7,971 bases of DNA, taken from NCBI GenBank assembly GCA_035287045.1, contig DATECF010000297.1:1-7971 (forward strand). Direction: 5' to 3'. Position numbers and translations under genes: made by a program. The notes under the pieces are model-generated. The model was not told where the DNA came from. It was given only the letters and a program-made list of their open reading frames with translations, and made no database searches. The DNA is from JACPAP01 sp035287045. GTDB taxonomy: Bacteria; Gemmatimonadota; Gemmatimonadetes; Gemmatimonadales; GWC2-71-9. Position 1 is the first letter of the stretch, and the number at the start of each line of letters is the position of its first letter. Shown one piece after another: positions 1 to 6,209 of the stretch.

Positions 1-266
1 CCGCCGGCGTGGTGCTCACGGGTGGCGGCGGGCAGCTCCCCGGCGTGGTGGAGCTTTCCCGTGAGGTGTTCGCGTCGCCGGCGCGGGCCGGCCTCCCGGG
101 CCGCGGCGTCACGGGGTTGGTAGACAGCGTCCAGGCGCCGCGCTACGCCGTGCCGGTGGGCCTGGTCCTCTACGCGGCGCGACAGCGCGCCGGCGGGCCG
201 CAGACGGCAACCGGGGTGGAGCGGTTGCTCGCTCCGGTGAAGCGTTGGCTCCAGGACATCTTCTGA
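1..266 (+). CDS. ftsA: Cell division protein FtsA, C-terminal end (5' truncated by window)
   Basis: This is the last 87 codons of an actin-fold protein, read from base 3 to the TGA at 264-266; the start lies outside the window. The visible part begins AGVVLTGGGGQLPGVVEL, the adenosine-binding GG(G/A) loop region typical of FtsA and its MreB/actin relatives. It continues with DSVQAPRYAVPVGLVLYA, a typical FtsA segment near the end of subdomain 2A. The very end, VKRWLQDIF, is a short basic/aromatic tail of the kind that acts as the membrane-targeting amphipathic helix in FtsA. By family knowledge, FtsA binds the FtsZ C-terminal peptide and anchors the Z ring to the inner membrane. Its position 26 bp upstream of ftsZ on the same strand is the classic ftsA-ftsZ arrangement and strongly supports the call. 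The ATPase core cannot be checked here. Confidence 0.93.
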   Translation, partial: AGVVLTGGGGQLPGVVELSREVFASPARAGLPGRGVTGLVDSVQAPRYAVPVGLVLYAARQRAGGPQTATGVERLLAPVKRWLQDIF

Positions 267-282
267 GCACGGCTCTCTAAAC

Positions 283-286
283 GAGG
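283..286 (+). promoter_or_regulatory. Ribosome binding site of ftsZ
   Basis: GAGG lies six bases before the ATG at 293. It is a short but well-spaced Shine-Dalgarno core. It supports the 293 start, which also places the family N-terminus correctly. Confidence 0.55.
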
Positions 287-292
287 CGCGCG

Positions 293-1447
293 ATGGTCTT
301 CGAACTCGAAGAAACCGTATCCCAGAACGCCCGGATGAAGGTGACGGGCGTCGGTGGCGGTGGCGGCAACGCGGTGAACCGGATGGTCGACGAGCATCTG
401 GTCGGCGTCGAGTTCATCTCGGTCAACACCGATGCCCAGGCCCTGCTGCACAACAAGGCGGACGTCAAAGTCCAGATCGGGAAAAAGCTGACCCGCGGGC
501 TTGGGGCCGGGGCCCGGCCGGAGATCGGCCGGCAGGCCATCGAGGAAAACCGCGACGAGGTGCTCCACGTGCTGGAGGGGGCGGATCTGGTCTTCGTCAC
601 CTGCGGCATGGGGGGGGGCACCGGGACCGGCGCGGCGCCGATCATCGCGCAGATGGCGCGCGACGTCGGTGCGCTCACGGTCGGCATCGTGACCAAGCCG
701 TTCCTGTTCGAGGGGCGGAAGCGGATGCGCCAGGCCGACATCGGGATTACCGAGATGCGGAAACACGTGGACACCATGATCGTGGTGCCCAACGAACGGC
801 TGCTGGCGGTGGTGGGCAAGAACGTGCCGTTCCAGGAAGCGCTCAAGAAGGCGGATGAAGTGTTGTTGCACGCCACGCAGGGCATCTCCACGCTCGTCAG
901 CGTCACCGGACTGGTGAACGTGGACTTCGCCGATGTGCGCACCGTGATGCAGAACGGCGGGTCCGCGTTGATGGGCACGGGCGTGGGGCGCGGCGAGGAC
1001 CGGTCCATCGAGGCGGCGCAGCAGGCGATCTCCAGCCCGTTGCTGGACAACGTCTCCATCAATGGCTCCACCGGCGTCCTGGTGAACATCACCGGCGGTC
1101 AGGACCTGACCCTGGGCGAGGTCAACCAGATCAGCGAGATCATCCACGAAGCCGCCGGCGATCAGGCCGAGATCATCTTCGGCGCGGTGCACGATCCCGC
1201 CATGGAGGGTGAGGTGCGGGTCACGGTCATCGCCACCGGGTTCGACAAACAGCTCGGGCAGGCGGAAGGGGCGTCGCGCGGCACGCCGGGCGTGCTGCCG
1301 TTCCCGCAGCGCGCCGCGCGGCCGTCATCGCCCCAGCCGGCTCCGGCACCTCGGCCCCGGGCGCCCGCGCCGCCCCCCGCGGCCCCGGAAGCGGGGGAGG
1401 TGCCGGAGATGGAGATTCCCACGTTTATCCGCCGGCAAATGGACTGA
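293..1447 (+). CDS. ftsZ: Cell division GTPase FtsZ
   Basis: A 384-residue tubulin-like GTPase that polymerises at mid-cell into the Z ring and recruits the divisome. Visible motifs in order are the N-terminal glycine loop GGGGGNAVNRM (residues 21-31), the tubulin signature GGGTGTG (107-113), and the T7 catalytic loop NVDFADV (209-215) with N209, D211 and D214 in the positions needed to hydrolyse GTP in the adjoining subunit. The globular core ends near residue 318. A Pro/Ala/Arg-rich disordered linker follows (about 325-370), then a C-terminal peptide MEIPTFIRRQMD (373-384) matching the conserved FtsA/ZipA-binding tail. Length is normal for the family. The start is set by the GAGG site and the short N-terminal tail. 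The stop overlaps the next gene by one base (TGATG). Codons for the signature loop create a run of nine G (610-618). I see no missing catalytic residue. Confidence 0.98.
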   Translation: MVFELEETVSQNARMKVTGVGGGGGNAVNRMVDEHLVGVEFISVNTDAQALLHNKADVKVQIGKKLTRGLGAGARPEIGRQAIEENRDEVLHVLEGADLVFVTCGMGGGTGTGAAPIIAQMARDVGALTVGIVTKPFLFEGRKRMRQADIGITEMRKHVDTMIVVPNERLLAVVGKNVPFQEALKKADEVLLHATQGISTLVSVTGLVNVDFADVRTVMQNGGSALMGTGVGRGEDRSIEAAQQAISSPLLDNVSINGSTGVLVNITGGQDLTLGEVNQISEIIHEAAGDQAEIIFGAVHDPAMEGEVRVTVIATGFDKQLGQAEGASRGTPGVLPFPQRAARPSSPQPAPAPRPRAPAPPPAAPEAGEVPEMEIPTFIRRQMD

Positions 1448-2703
1448 TGCTCCGGCGACGGCCGAAAGTGACCCTGGCGCTCCTGGCCCTTTTGGTGGCC
1501 GGGCTCTGGACCGTCCTGCGGGCCGGCGAGAGCCTGCCCCTGGCCGCGCCGATCGTGGTGGAAGCACCCTTCCGCGACCTCGCGGACACGCTGCGGCGGA
1601 ACGAAACGCTGTCGCACCTGTTCGGCCGGCACGCCATCGAGGGACCCGAGCTCCTCGCCGTGCTCAGCGCGGCGCCCTCCATCAAGCCGCGACGAACGCC
1701 GGCCGGCCAGGTCTTCGAATTCCGGTACCACGGGCGGGAGCGCCGCCCGGCTCGCGTGCGGGTGCGGGTCAGCGCCGATGAGCTGCTCTGGCTCCGGCGG
1801 TCTCCGGACGGCGCCTGGCGTGGCGAGGTGGAGCGGATCAATTGGGCGCCGGCGCCCGTGCGGATCGTAGGGACCGTCCGGTCGTCCCTCTACGAGACGC
1901 TGTGGGGCTTGATTCCGGACTCCGTGCTCGACGACACCCAGCGCGGTCACCTGATCGACGACCTCACCGACGGCGTGTTCGGCTGGCAGATCGATTTCAC
2001 CCGCGACCTGAGGGAGGGCGATCAGTTCCGCATTCTGTTCGAACGGCTCACGTCGGATCTGGGCGAGAGGCGCTACGGCCGCCTGCTGGCGGCGCGGCTC
2101 GAGATCCGGGGCCGGCAGAACACCGCCTTCGTGCTGCCGGATGACAACGGGCGGAACGCCTACTACGACGAAACCGGCCTGTCGCTGCGGCGCGCGTTCA
2201 AGATCTCCCCGGTCCGCTATACCCGGCTCACCTCCCGATTCAGCGCCAGCCGGTTCCATCCCGTTCTCCGCACCTGGCGTGCCCATCTCGGTGAGGACTA
2301 CCGCGCACCCGTCGGCACGCCGGTGAGCGCCACTGCCGATGGCACGGTGATCCGTGCCGGGCGATGGGGCGGGTACGGCATCATGGTGGGCATCCGCCAC
2401 GCCAAGGGCATTGAAACCCGATACGCCCATCTGAGCAGTATCGCGGGCGGTATCAGCGTGGGCACGCGGGTGAAGCAGGGTGACGTGATCGGGCGCTCCG
2501 GCATGACCGGCCTCGCGAACGCGCCGCACGTCCATTATGAGTTTCTCAAGAACGGCGGCCATCGGAACCCGCGGAGCGTGGACCGGGGTGACGGGACGCC
2601 GGTGCCCGCGAGTCGCAACGCGGAGTTCGAGTCCGTGCGGTACCACTACGGTCGCCTCCTCGACAATCCCACGCCGCGCATCCCCGCGCCCGGCCCCACC
2701 TAG
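1447..2703 (+). CDS. MepM/Csd3-like M23 family murein DD-endopeptidase
   Basis: A 418-residue exported zinc peptidase predicted to cut peptide cross-links in peptidoglycan. The N-terminus has basic residues (LRRRPK) then a hydrophobic stretch (about 9-25), best read as a signal anchor or uncleaved signal peptide. Residues about 41-95 (ADTLRRNETLSHLFGRHAI onward) resemble the OapA/LysM-like domain of MepM, and 138-225 (SSLYETLWGLIP, DFTRDLREGDQFRILFE) match its second domain, which in Csd3/MepM relatives covers the active site. The LytM domain spans about 260-375. Zinc ligands are H280 and D284 (HLGED) and H363 (HVH); catalytic histidines are H327 (YAHLS) and H361. All are present, so it should be active. 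The ATG overlaps the ftsZ stop and no good Shine-Dalgarno precedes it, suggesting re-initiation after ftsZ. The link to division is inferred from position; substrate specificity is unknown. Confidence 0.9.
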   Translation: MLRRRPKVTLALLALLVAGLWTVLRAGESLPLAAPIVVEAPFRDLADTLRRNETLSHLFGRHAIEGPELLAVLSAAPSIKPRRTPAGQVFEFRYHGRERRPARVRVRVSADELLWLRRSPDGAWRGEVERINWAPAPVRIVGTVRSSLYETLWGLIPDSVLDDTQRGHLIDDLTDGVFGWQIDFTRDLREGDQFRILFERLTSDLGERRYGRLLAARLEIRGRQNTAFVLPDDNGRNAYYDETGLSLRRAFKISPVRYTRLTSRFSASRFHPVLRTWRAHLGEDYRAPVGTPVSATADGTVIRAGRWGGYGIMVGIRHAKGIETRYAHLSSIAGGISVGTRVKQGDVIGRSGMTGLANAPHVHYEFLKNGGHRNPRSVDRGDGTPVPASRNAEFESVRYHYGRLLDNPTPRIPAPGPT

Positions 2704-2795
2704 CGATCGGCTGTCGGCGATCGGCCTCGGCAATTGCCTGTCTCGACCGACAGCCCGGGCCGATAGCTGACGGTCGATGGTTGACCGCCGATCTC
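2704..2795. repeat. Intergenic gap filled with short direct and inverted repeats
   Basis: This 92-bp gap is the longest non-coding stretch in the window. CGATCGGCTGTCGG (2704-2717) is followed directly by a diverged copy CGATCGGCCTCGG (2718-2730). GGCTGTCGG (2709-2717) is exactly complementary to CCGACAGCC (2747-2755), allowing a 9-bp stem. The enclosed loop contains the perfect palindrome GGCAATTGCC (2729-2738). Further GATAGCTGACGGTCGATGG-type words (2762-2780) continue the same vocabulary up to the HisA-like start. No T-tract follows the stem, so an intrinsic terminator is not supported. The composition resembles low-complexity, genome-dispersed repeats seen in some environmental bacteria, which is my inference. 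Confidence 0.6.
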
Positions 2796-3503
2796 ATGCT
2801 GGTCATTCCCGCCATCGACCTCAAGCGCGGACGCGTGGTGCGTTACGGCGAAGGCGGGCCGGATACCGTGTACCGAGCAGACCCGATCGACAGTGCGGAG
2901 GCGTTCATCGCCGACGGCGCGGCGTGGCTGCACCTGGTGGATCTGGATCGCGCATGGGACACCGGCCGGAACAACGACGTGCTGGTGCGGCGCATCGCGG
3001 GACTTCCCGGCGCGCGCGTGCAGCTGGGCGGGCGTCTGCGCCAGCCGGAGCAAGCCGCCCGGGCGCTCGCCCTCGGCGCCGCGCGGGCGGTGGTGGCCAC
3101 GGGCGCGGCGGCGGATCCGGCTGCCTGGGAGGCGATGGTTGCCGCCTTGGACCCCTCGCGGCTCGCCGTGGCGGTGGAGGTGCGCCGCGGGCGGCTGGTG
3201 GATCGCGGGTCGGTCGAGGCGACGGTCCCGGCGCCGGACGCCCTGGTCCGCCGTGCCGTGGCCGCGGGGGTTCGCACGGTGATCTACCGGGACCTCGAGC
3301 GCGACGGCGGGCTGGCCGGCGCGGACGTCGCGGAAGCGTCGCGCCTCTCAGGTTTGGGCGCGGACGTCATTGCCGCCGGGGGGATCGGTTCCACGGCCCA
3401 CCTGCTGGCCGCCCGTGACGCCGGGCTCAGGGGGGTGATTGTCGGCCGGGCCTTGCACGAGGGTCGGTTCACCCTGCGGGAGGCGTTGGCATGCTTGGCG
3501 TGA
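2796..3503 (+). CDS. HisA/HisF-family TIM-barrel protein, HisA-like with altered active-site positions
   Basis: A 235-residue (beta/alpha)8 barrel related to HisA, the ProFAR isomerase of histidine synthesis. It opens with MLVIPAIDLKRGRVVR, matching the HisA N-terminus with catalytic D8. It has LHLVDLDRA (46-53), VIYRDLERDGG (162-172) with the second catalytic aspartate D170, and phosphate-loop sequences VIAAGGIGS (191-199) and GVIVGRALHEG (213-223). Several positions usually conserved in HisA differ: GGGIR is GGRLR (78-82), the aspartate in the DxRxG motif is E128, and the threonine of the TDIxRDG motif is R165. It may be a diverged HisA, or a paralogue with another sugar-phosphate substrate. 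The ATG at 2796 fits the family N-terminus; an in-frame TTG at 2781 would add five residues, and neither has a clear ribosome site. The 3' end overlaps the next gene by 13 bp. No other his gene is nearby. Confidence 0.8.
   Translation: MLVIPAIDLKRGRVVRYGEGGPDTVYRADPIDSAEAFIADGAAWLHLVDLDRAWDTGRNNDVLVRRIAGLPGARVQLGGRLRQPEQAARALALGAARAVVATGAAADPAAWEAMVAALDPSRLAVAVEVRRGRLVDRGSVEATVPAPDALVRRAVAAGVRTVIYRDLERDGGLAGADVAEASRLSGLGADVIAAGGIGSTAHLLAARDAGLRGVIVGRALHEGRFTLREALACLA
3478..3483 (+). promoter_or_regulatory. Ribosome binding site of the vWA membrane protein
   Basis: GGGAGG sits seven bases before the ATG at 3491, inside the last codons of the HisA-like gene. It is the strongest Shine-Dalgarno in the window and fixes the start despite the 13-bp overlap. 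Confidence 0.7.
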
Positions 3504-5314
3504 TCGCGATCGGACTGCTCACGCTGGGGGTCGCGGGCGTGGTGTACCTGCGGCTCGAGCGGCTTCGGCTTGCCGGTCTTGGGATGACCGTGCTGCGGAC
3601 CGTGGGGGTGACGTCCCTGACATTGCTGCTGATCAATCCGGCACGCACGATGCGTGTCCCCGACGCGCCGCCGACCGTGTTGCTGGATGCCTCGTTGAGC
3701 CTGGGCGCCGCCGGCGGTCGCTGGCGCGAGGCGCTGGACACCGCCCGGGCGCTGGCGGGCACCGACGGCGCGATCCTGCGGTTCGGCGGGCGGGTCGCGG
3801 CCCATGACACCACGCCCCCGGAAGATGGCCAGACGCGGCTCGCGGAAGTGCTCCGCCTGGCCCACGGACGGCCCGGCCCGGTCGTGGTGGTCACGGACGG
3901 CGAAGTGGAAGATGCCGGCACGCTGGAGCCGAGTCTGCTGGCGGGCACGCGGGTCGTGCTGCTCCCGAGGCAGGTGGTGCCCGACGCCGCCGTGCTGGAT
4001 CTCGCCGTCCCCGAGCGCGTGGACCGCTCGGACTCCGTGGTGGTGGAGCTCACCCTCGGGACGTTCGGCCCGCTGGGCGCCCGGCAGGCGCGTGTCGAAG
4101 TGGCCCTCGACGGCCGGGTGCTGGCACGGCGGGACGTGGACCTCCCCCCGTCGCCGGGAACCGCGCGGCGCCGGATCGCGCTGGGACCGCAGGGGGTGGC
4201 GCCGGGCCTGCGGTTGCTGTCGGTGCGGCTGGTGACGCCGGGCGATGCCGAGCCGGGCGACGACACGCGATGGCGCTGGCTGCATGTGGAAGACCAGCCC
4301 GGCGTCGTGGTGCTCGCGTCGCCGGCCGATTGGGAGTTCCGGTTCCTGGTGCGCGAGCTGTCGGACCTGGCACCCGGCGCCGTGCGCGGCTACGCGCTGG
4401 TGCAGGCCGGGTACTGGGTGGACATGCGGACCCTCGCGCCGGTGGCCTCCGCCACCGTGAACCAAGCCGCCGCCGGCGCGAACGTGGTGGTGATCGCGGG
4501 AGCCCGAGCCACCCGCGCGGGCCGGCGGCAGGCGGTGTGGCGGTGGCTCCCGGGGGATTCCACGCTCGCCACGCTCCCCGGCGACTGGTACGTGACCGGC
4601 GACGTGCGGGCCTCACCCCTGGCCGGCCGCCTGGGCGGCGCGTCCTGGGACTCGGTCCCGCCGCTCGTGGCCCTGGTTCCGGTGGTACCCGCCGACGCGC
4701 AATGGGTGGCGCTGTCGGCGCGCCTGGCTCGCCGCGGCGCGGAGCGTCCGGTAGTCCTGGGTGGGGACTCCGCCGGCGTACGCATGCTCACCGTCACCGG
4801 CGACGGGCTGTGGCGGTGGGCCCTGCGGGGCGGGGCCGCCCGTGAGGCCTATCGTGCGATGCTGGCGAGCGGGCTCGACTGGCTCCTGGGTGGTGGTGGG
4901 GTGGCCGCGCGGGCCGCGGTAACGGCCACGGAGGTGGTTCCGCGCGGGACACCGGTAGCGTTCCGGTTCCTGGGAGACCCGGTGCCGGATTCGCTGCGGG
5001 TCTCGGTGACCGACGGGCGCTCCACCCGTGAGCTGACGTTGCGACCCGACGCCGAGGGGAGCGCGACCGCGGGGTTCGCTCCCGGTGCCTACCGCTGGAG
5101 TGTGCGGGGAAGCCCGGCGGCCGCCGGCGCCTTTGTGGTGGAAACCTATTCCGATGAGTTCCCGCCGCGCGCCGTCACCCTGGCGTCCGACAGCGGACAG
5201 GGGCGGCCCGTCCTGGCCGTCGCCTTCGCGCGGCAGCGTCCCTGGCTCTTCGCGCTGGTGATCCTCGCGTTGGCCGGGGAGTGGATCTGGCGGCATCGAA
5301 GGGGCCTGCCGTGA
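3491..5314 (+). CDS. Membrane-anchored vWA-domain protein, BatA-like layout, function unknown
   Basis: A 607-residue protein with hydrophobic segments at about 2-20, 33-48 and 585-600, so a large middle region is held between N-terminal and C-terminal membrane anchors. Residues about 61-160 form a von Willebrand factor A domain with a complete metal-ion adhesion site: DASLS (66-70), T115 in GQTRL and D136 in VVVTDGE. Residues about 165-265 look like a beta-sandwich (alternating V/L strands such as RQARVEVALDGRV). From about 270 (GVVVLASPADWEFRFLVREL) the pattern resembles the glutamine-amidotransferase-like Rossmann region of large vWA membrane proteins; I see no convincing catalytic triad. 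A second beta-rich part (about 475-555) precedes the last membrane helix. vWA proteins usually mediate metal-dependent protein binding, sometimes with MoxR AAA+ partners, none of which is here. Overlaps with both neighbours suggest co-translation with the HisA-like gene and ftsY. The biological role is not known to me. Confidence 0.82.
   Translation: MLGVIAIGLLTLGVAGVVYLRLERLRLAGLGMTVLRTVGVTSLTLLLINPARTMRVPDAPPTVLLDASLSLGAAGGRWREALDTARALAGTDGAILRFGGRVAAHDTTPPEDGQTRLAEVLRLAHGRPGPVVVVTDGEVEDAGTLEPSLLAGTRVVLLPRQVVPDAAVLDLAVPERVDRSDSVVVELTLGTFGPLGARQARVEVALDGRVLARRDVDLPPSPGTARRRIALGPQGVAPGLRLLSVRLVTPGDAEPGDDTRWRWLHVEDQPGVVVLASPADWEFRFLVRELSDLAPGAVRGYALVQAGYWVDMRTLAPVASATVNQAAAGANVVVIAGARATRAGRRQAVWRWLPGDSTLATLPGDWYVTGDVRASPLAGRLGGASWDSVPPLVALVPVVPADAQWVALSARLARRGAERPVVLGGDSAGVRMLTVTGDGLWRWALRGGAAREAYRAMLASGLDWLLGGGGVAARAAVTATEVVPRGTPVAFRFLGDPVPDSLRVSVTDGRSTRELTLRPDAEGSATAGFAPGAYRWSVRGSPAAAGAFVVETYSDEFPPRAVTLASDSGQGRPVLAVAFARQRPWLFALVILALAGEWIWRHRRGLP
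5298..5304 (+). promoter_or_regulatory. Ribosome binding site deciding the ftsY start
   Basis: GAAGGGG ends six bases before the GTG at 5311. It favours that GTG over the in-frame GTG at 5281, which would only add ten residues encoded inside the preceding gene. Confidence 0.6.
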
Positions 5315-6207
5315 TCGGCGGCCTCTGGCGGCGGATCCGGACCCTGGCGTTGACCGACGTCTCGGCCCTGTGGTCGGGAAGCCCGGCGGACGCGATGGAG
5401 CAGCTGGAGCGGGCCCTGGTAGAAGCGGACTTCGGCGCGGCGGCGTACGAGCTGTTGGACGCGCTTCAGGCGGACCTGCCGCGCGGCGAGCTCGCGTCCG
5501 AGGCAGCGGTGCGTGCCTGGTTGGTGCGGCGGATCGCGGCGCTCCTGCAAGACGGTGCGGATCCGGGACACCTCGAGCTGGGGGACGGAGCCGGTCCCGC
5601 GGTGCTCCTGATGCTGGGTGTCAACGGCGTCGGCAAGACGACCCAGCTCGCCAAGCTGGCGCACCGGCTGCTCAGGCAAGGGCAGAGCGTGCTGGTCGCG
5701 GCGGCGGATACCTACCGCGCCGGGGCCGCGGAGCAACTCGGCGTGTGGGCCGATCGCCTCGGTGTACCGTGTGTCGCGGGCACGCACCGGGCCGATCCTG
5801 CGGCCGTGGCGTTCGACGCCATCGAGGCGGCGGCGGCCCGGGGGGTTGGGGCCGTGCTGGTAGATACGGCCGGCCGGCTCCATACCCAGGCCGATCTCAT
5901 GGAGGAGCTCAAGAAGATCCGCCGCGTGATCGCGCGCAAGCGTGATGGGGCGCCGCACGAAACGCTGTTGGTGCTCGATGCCACCATTGGGCAGAACGCG
6001 GTACCACAGGGCAAGGCGTTCGCGGCCGCGCTCCCGCTGACCGGGCTGGTGGTGACCAAGCTGGACGGCACGGCGCGCGGCGGATCGGTGGTCGCCTTGC
6101 GACGTGAGCTCAGGGTGCCGCTCCGGTTTCTGGGAACCGGGGAGGCCCTGGACGATCTGGAAGTGTTCGATCCGGTAGCCTTCGCGGAGCGGCTCCTGGC
6201 GGACTGA
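5311..6207 (+). CDS. ftsY: Signal recognition particle receptor FtsY
   Basis: A 298-residue SRP-family GTPase that receives ribosome-nascent-chain-SRP complexes at the inner membrane and hands them to SecYEG. The N domain (about 1-90) starts MIGGLWRRIR, a basic amphipathic helix likely to touch the membrane. The G domain carries G1 GVNGVGKTT (103-111), the insertion-box start DTYRAGAAEQL (133-143), G3 DTAGR (185-189), LDATIGQNA (222-230), G4 TKLD (249-252) followed by GTARGG, and G5-region FLGTGEALDDL (273-283). The long acidic A domain of E. coli FtsY is absent, as in many bacteria. Two small departures from common consensus are Q112 where a third threonine follows GKTT, and TIGQNA instead of TTGQNA. 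The GTG start overlaps the previous stop (GTGA), and recG follows after two bases. Confidence 0.96.
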   Translation: MIGGLWRRIRTLALTDVSALWSGSPADAMEQLERALVEADFGAAAYELLDALQADLPRGELASEAAVRAWLVRRIAALLQDGADPGHLELGDGAGPAVLLMLGVNGVGKTTQLAKLAHRLLRQGQSVLVAAADTYRAGAAEQLGVWADRLGVPCVAGTHRADPAAVAFDAIEAAAARGVGAVLVDTAGRLHTQADLMEELKKIRRVIARKRDGAPHETLLVLDATIGQNAVPQGKAFAAALPLTGLVVTKLDGTARGGSVVALRRELRVPLRFLGTGEALDDLEVFDPVAFAERLLAD

Positions 6208-6209
6208 TC

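Noticed and set aside
170..2733. Long open frames on the - strand (170-1192, 277-1092 and 1162-2733)
   Set aside because: They lie wholly opposite ftsZ and the M23 gene, are rich in His/Arg/Ala/Pro as expected for GC-rich antisense frames, and show no recognisable domain.
2709..2755. Hairpin as intrinsic terminator after the M23 gene
   Set aside because: The 9-bp stem has a 29-base loop and no following T-tract, so it is better treated as a repeat structure.
2781..2786. TTGACC as a -35 promoter box
   Set aside because: It lies just upstream of the start codon at 2796 and no -10 element can fit before the gene.
2781..2795. TTG 2781 as the HisA-like start
   Set aside because: The family N-terminus begins at the ATG 2796 (MLVIPAIDL); the extra five residues have no family support and no ribosome site.
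2777..3418. + strand frame starting at ATG 2777
   Set aside because: It is a shifted reading of the HisA-like gene with an Arg/Gly-rich product; the HisA frame carries the real motifs.
3284..4465. Long - strand frame opposite the HisA-like and vWA genes
   Set aside because: It is low in hydrophobic cores and rich in H, R, P and Q, typical of a shadow frame; the + strand genes have clear motifs.
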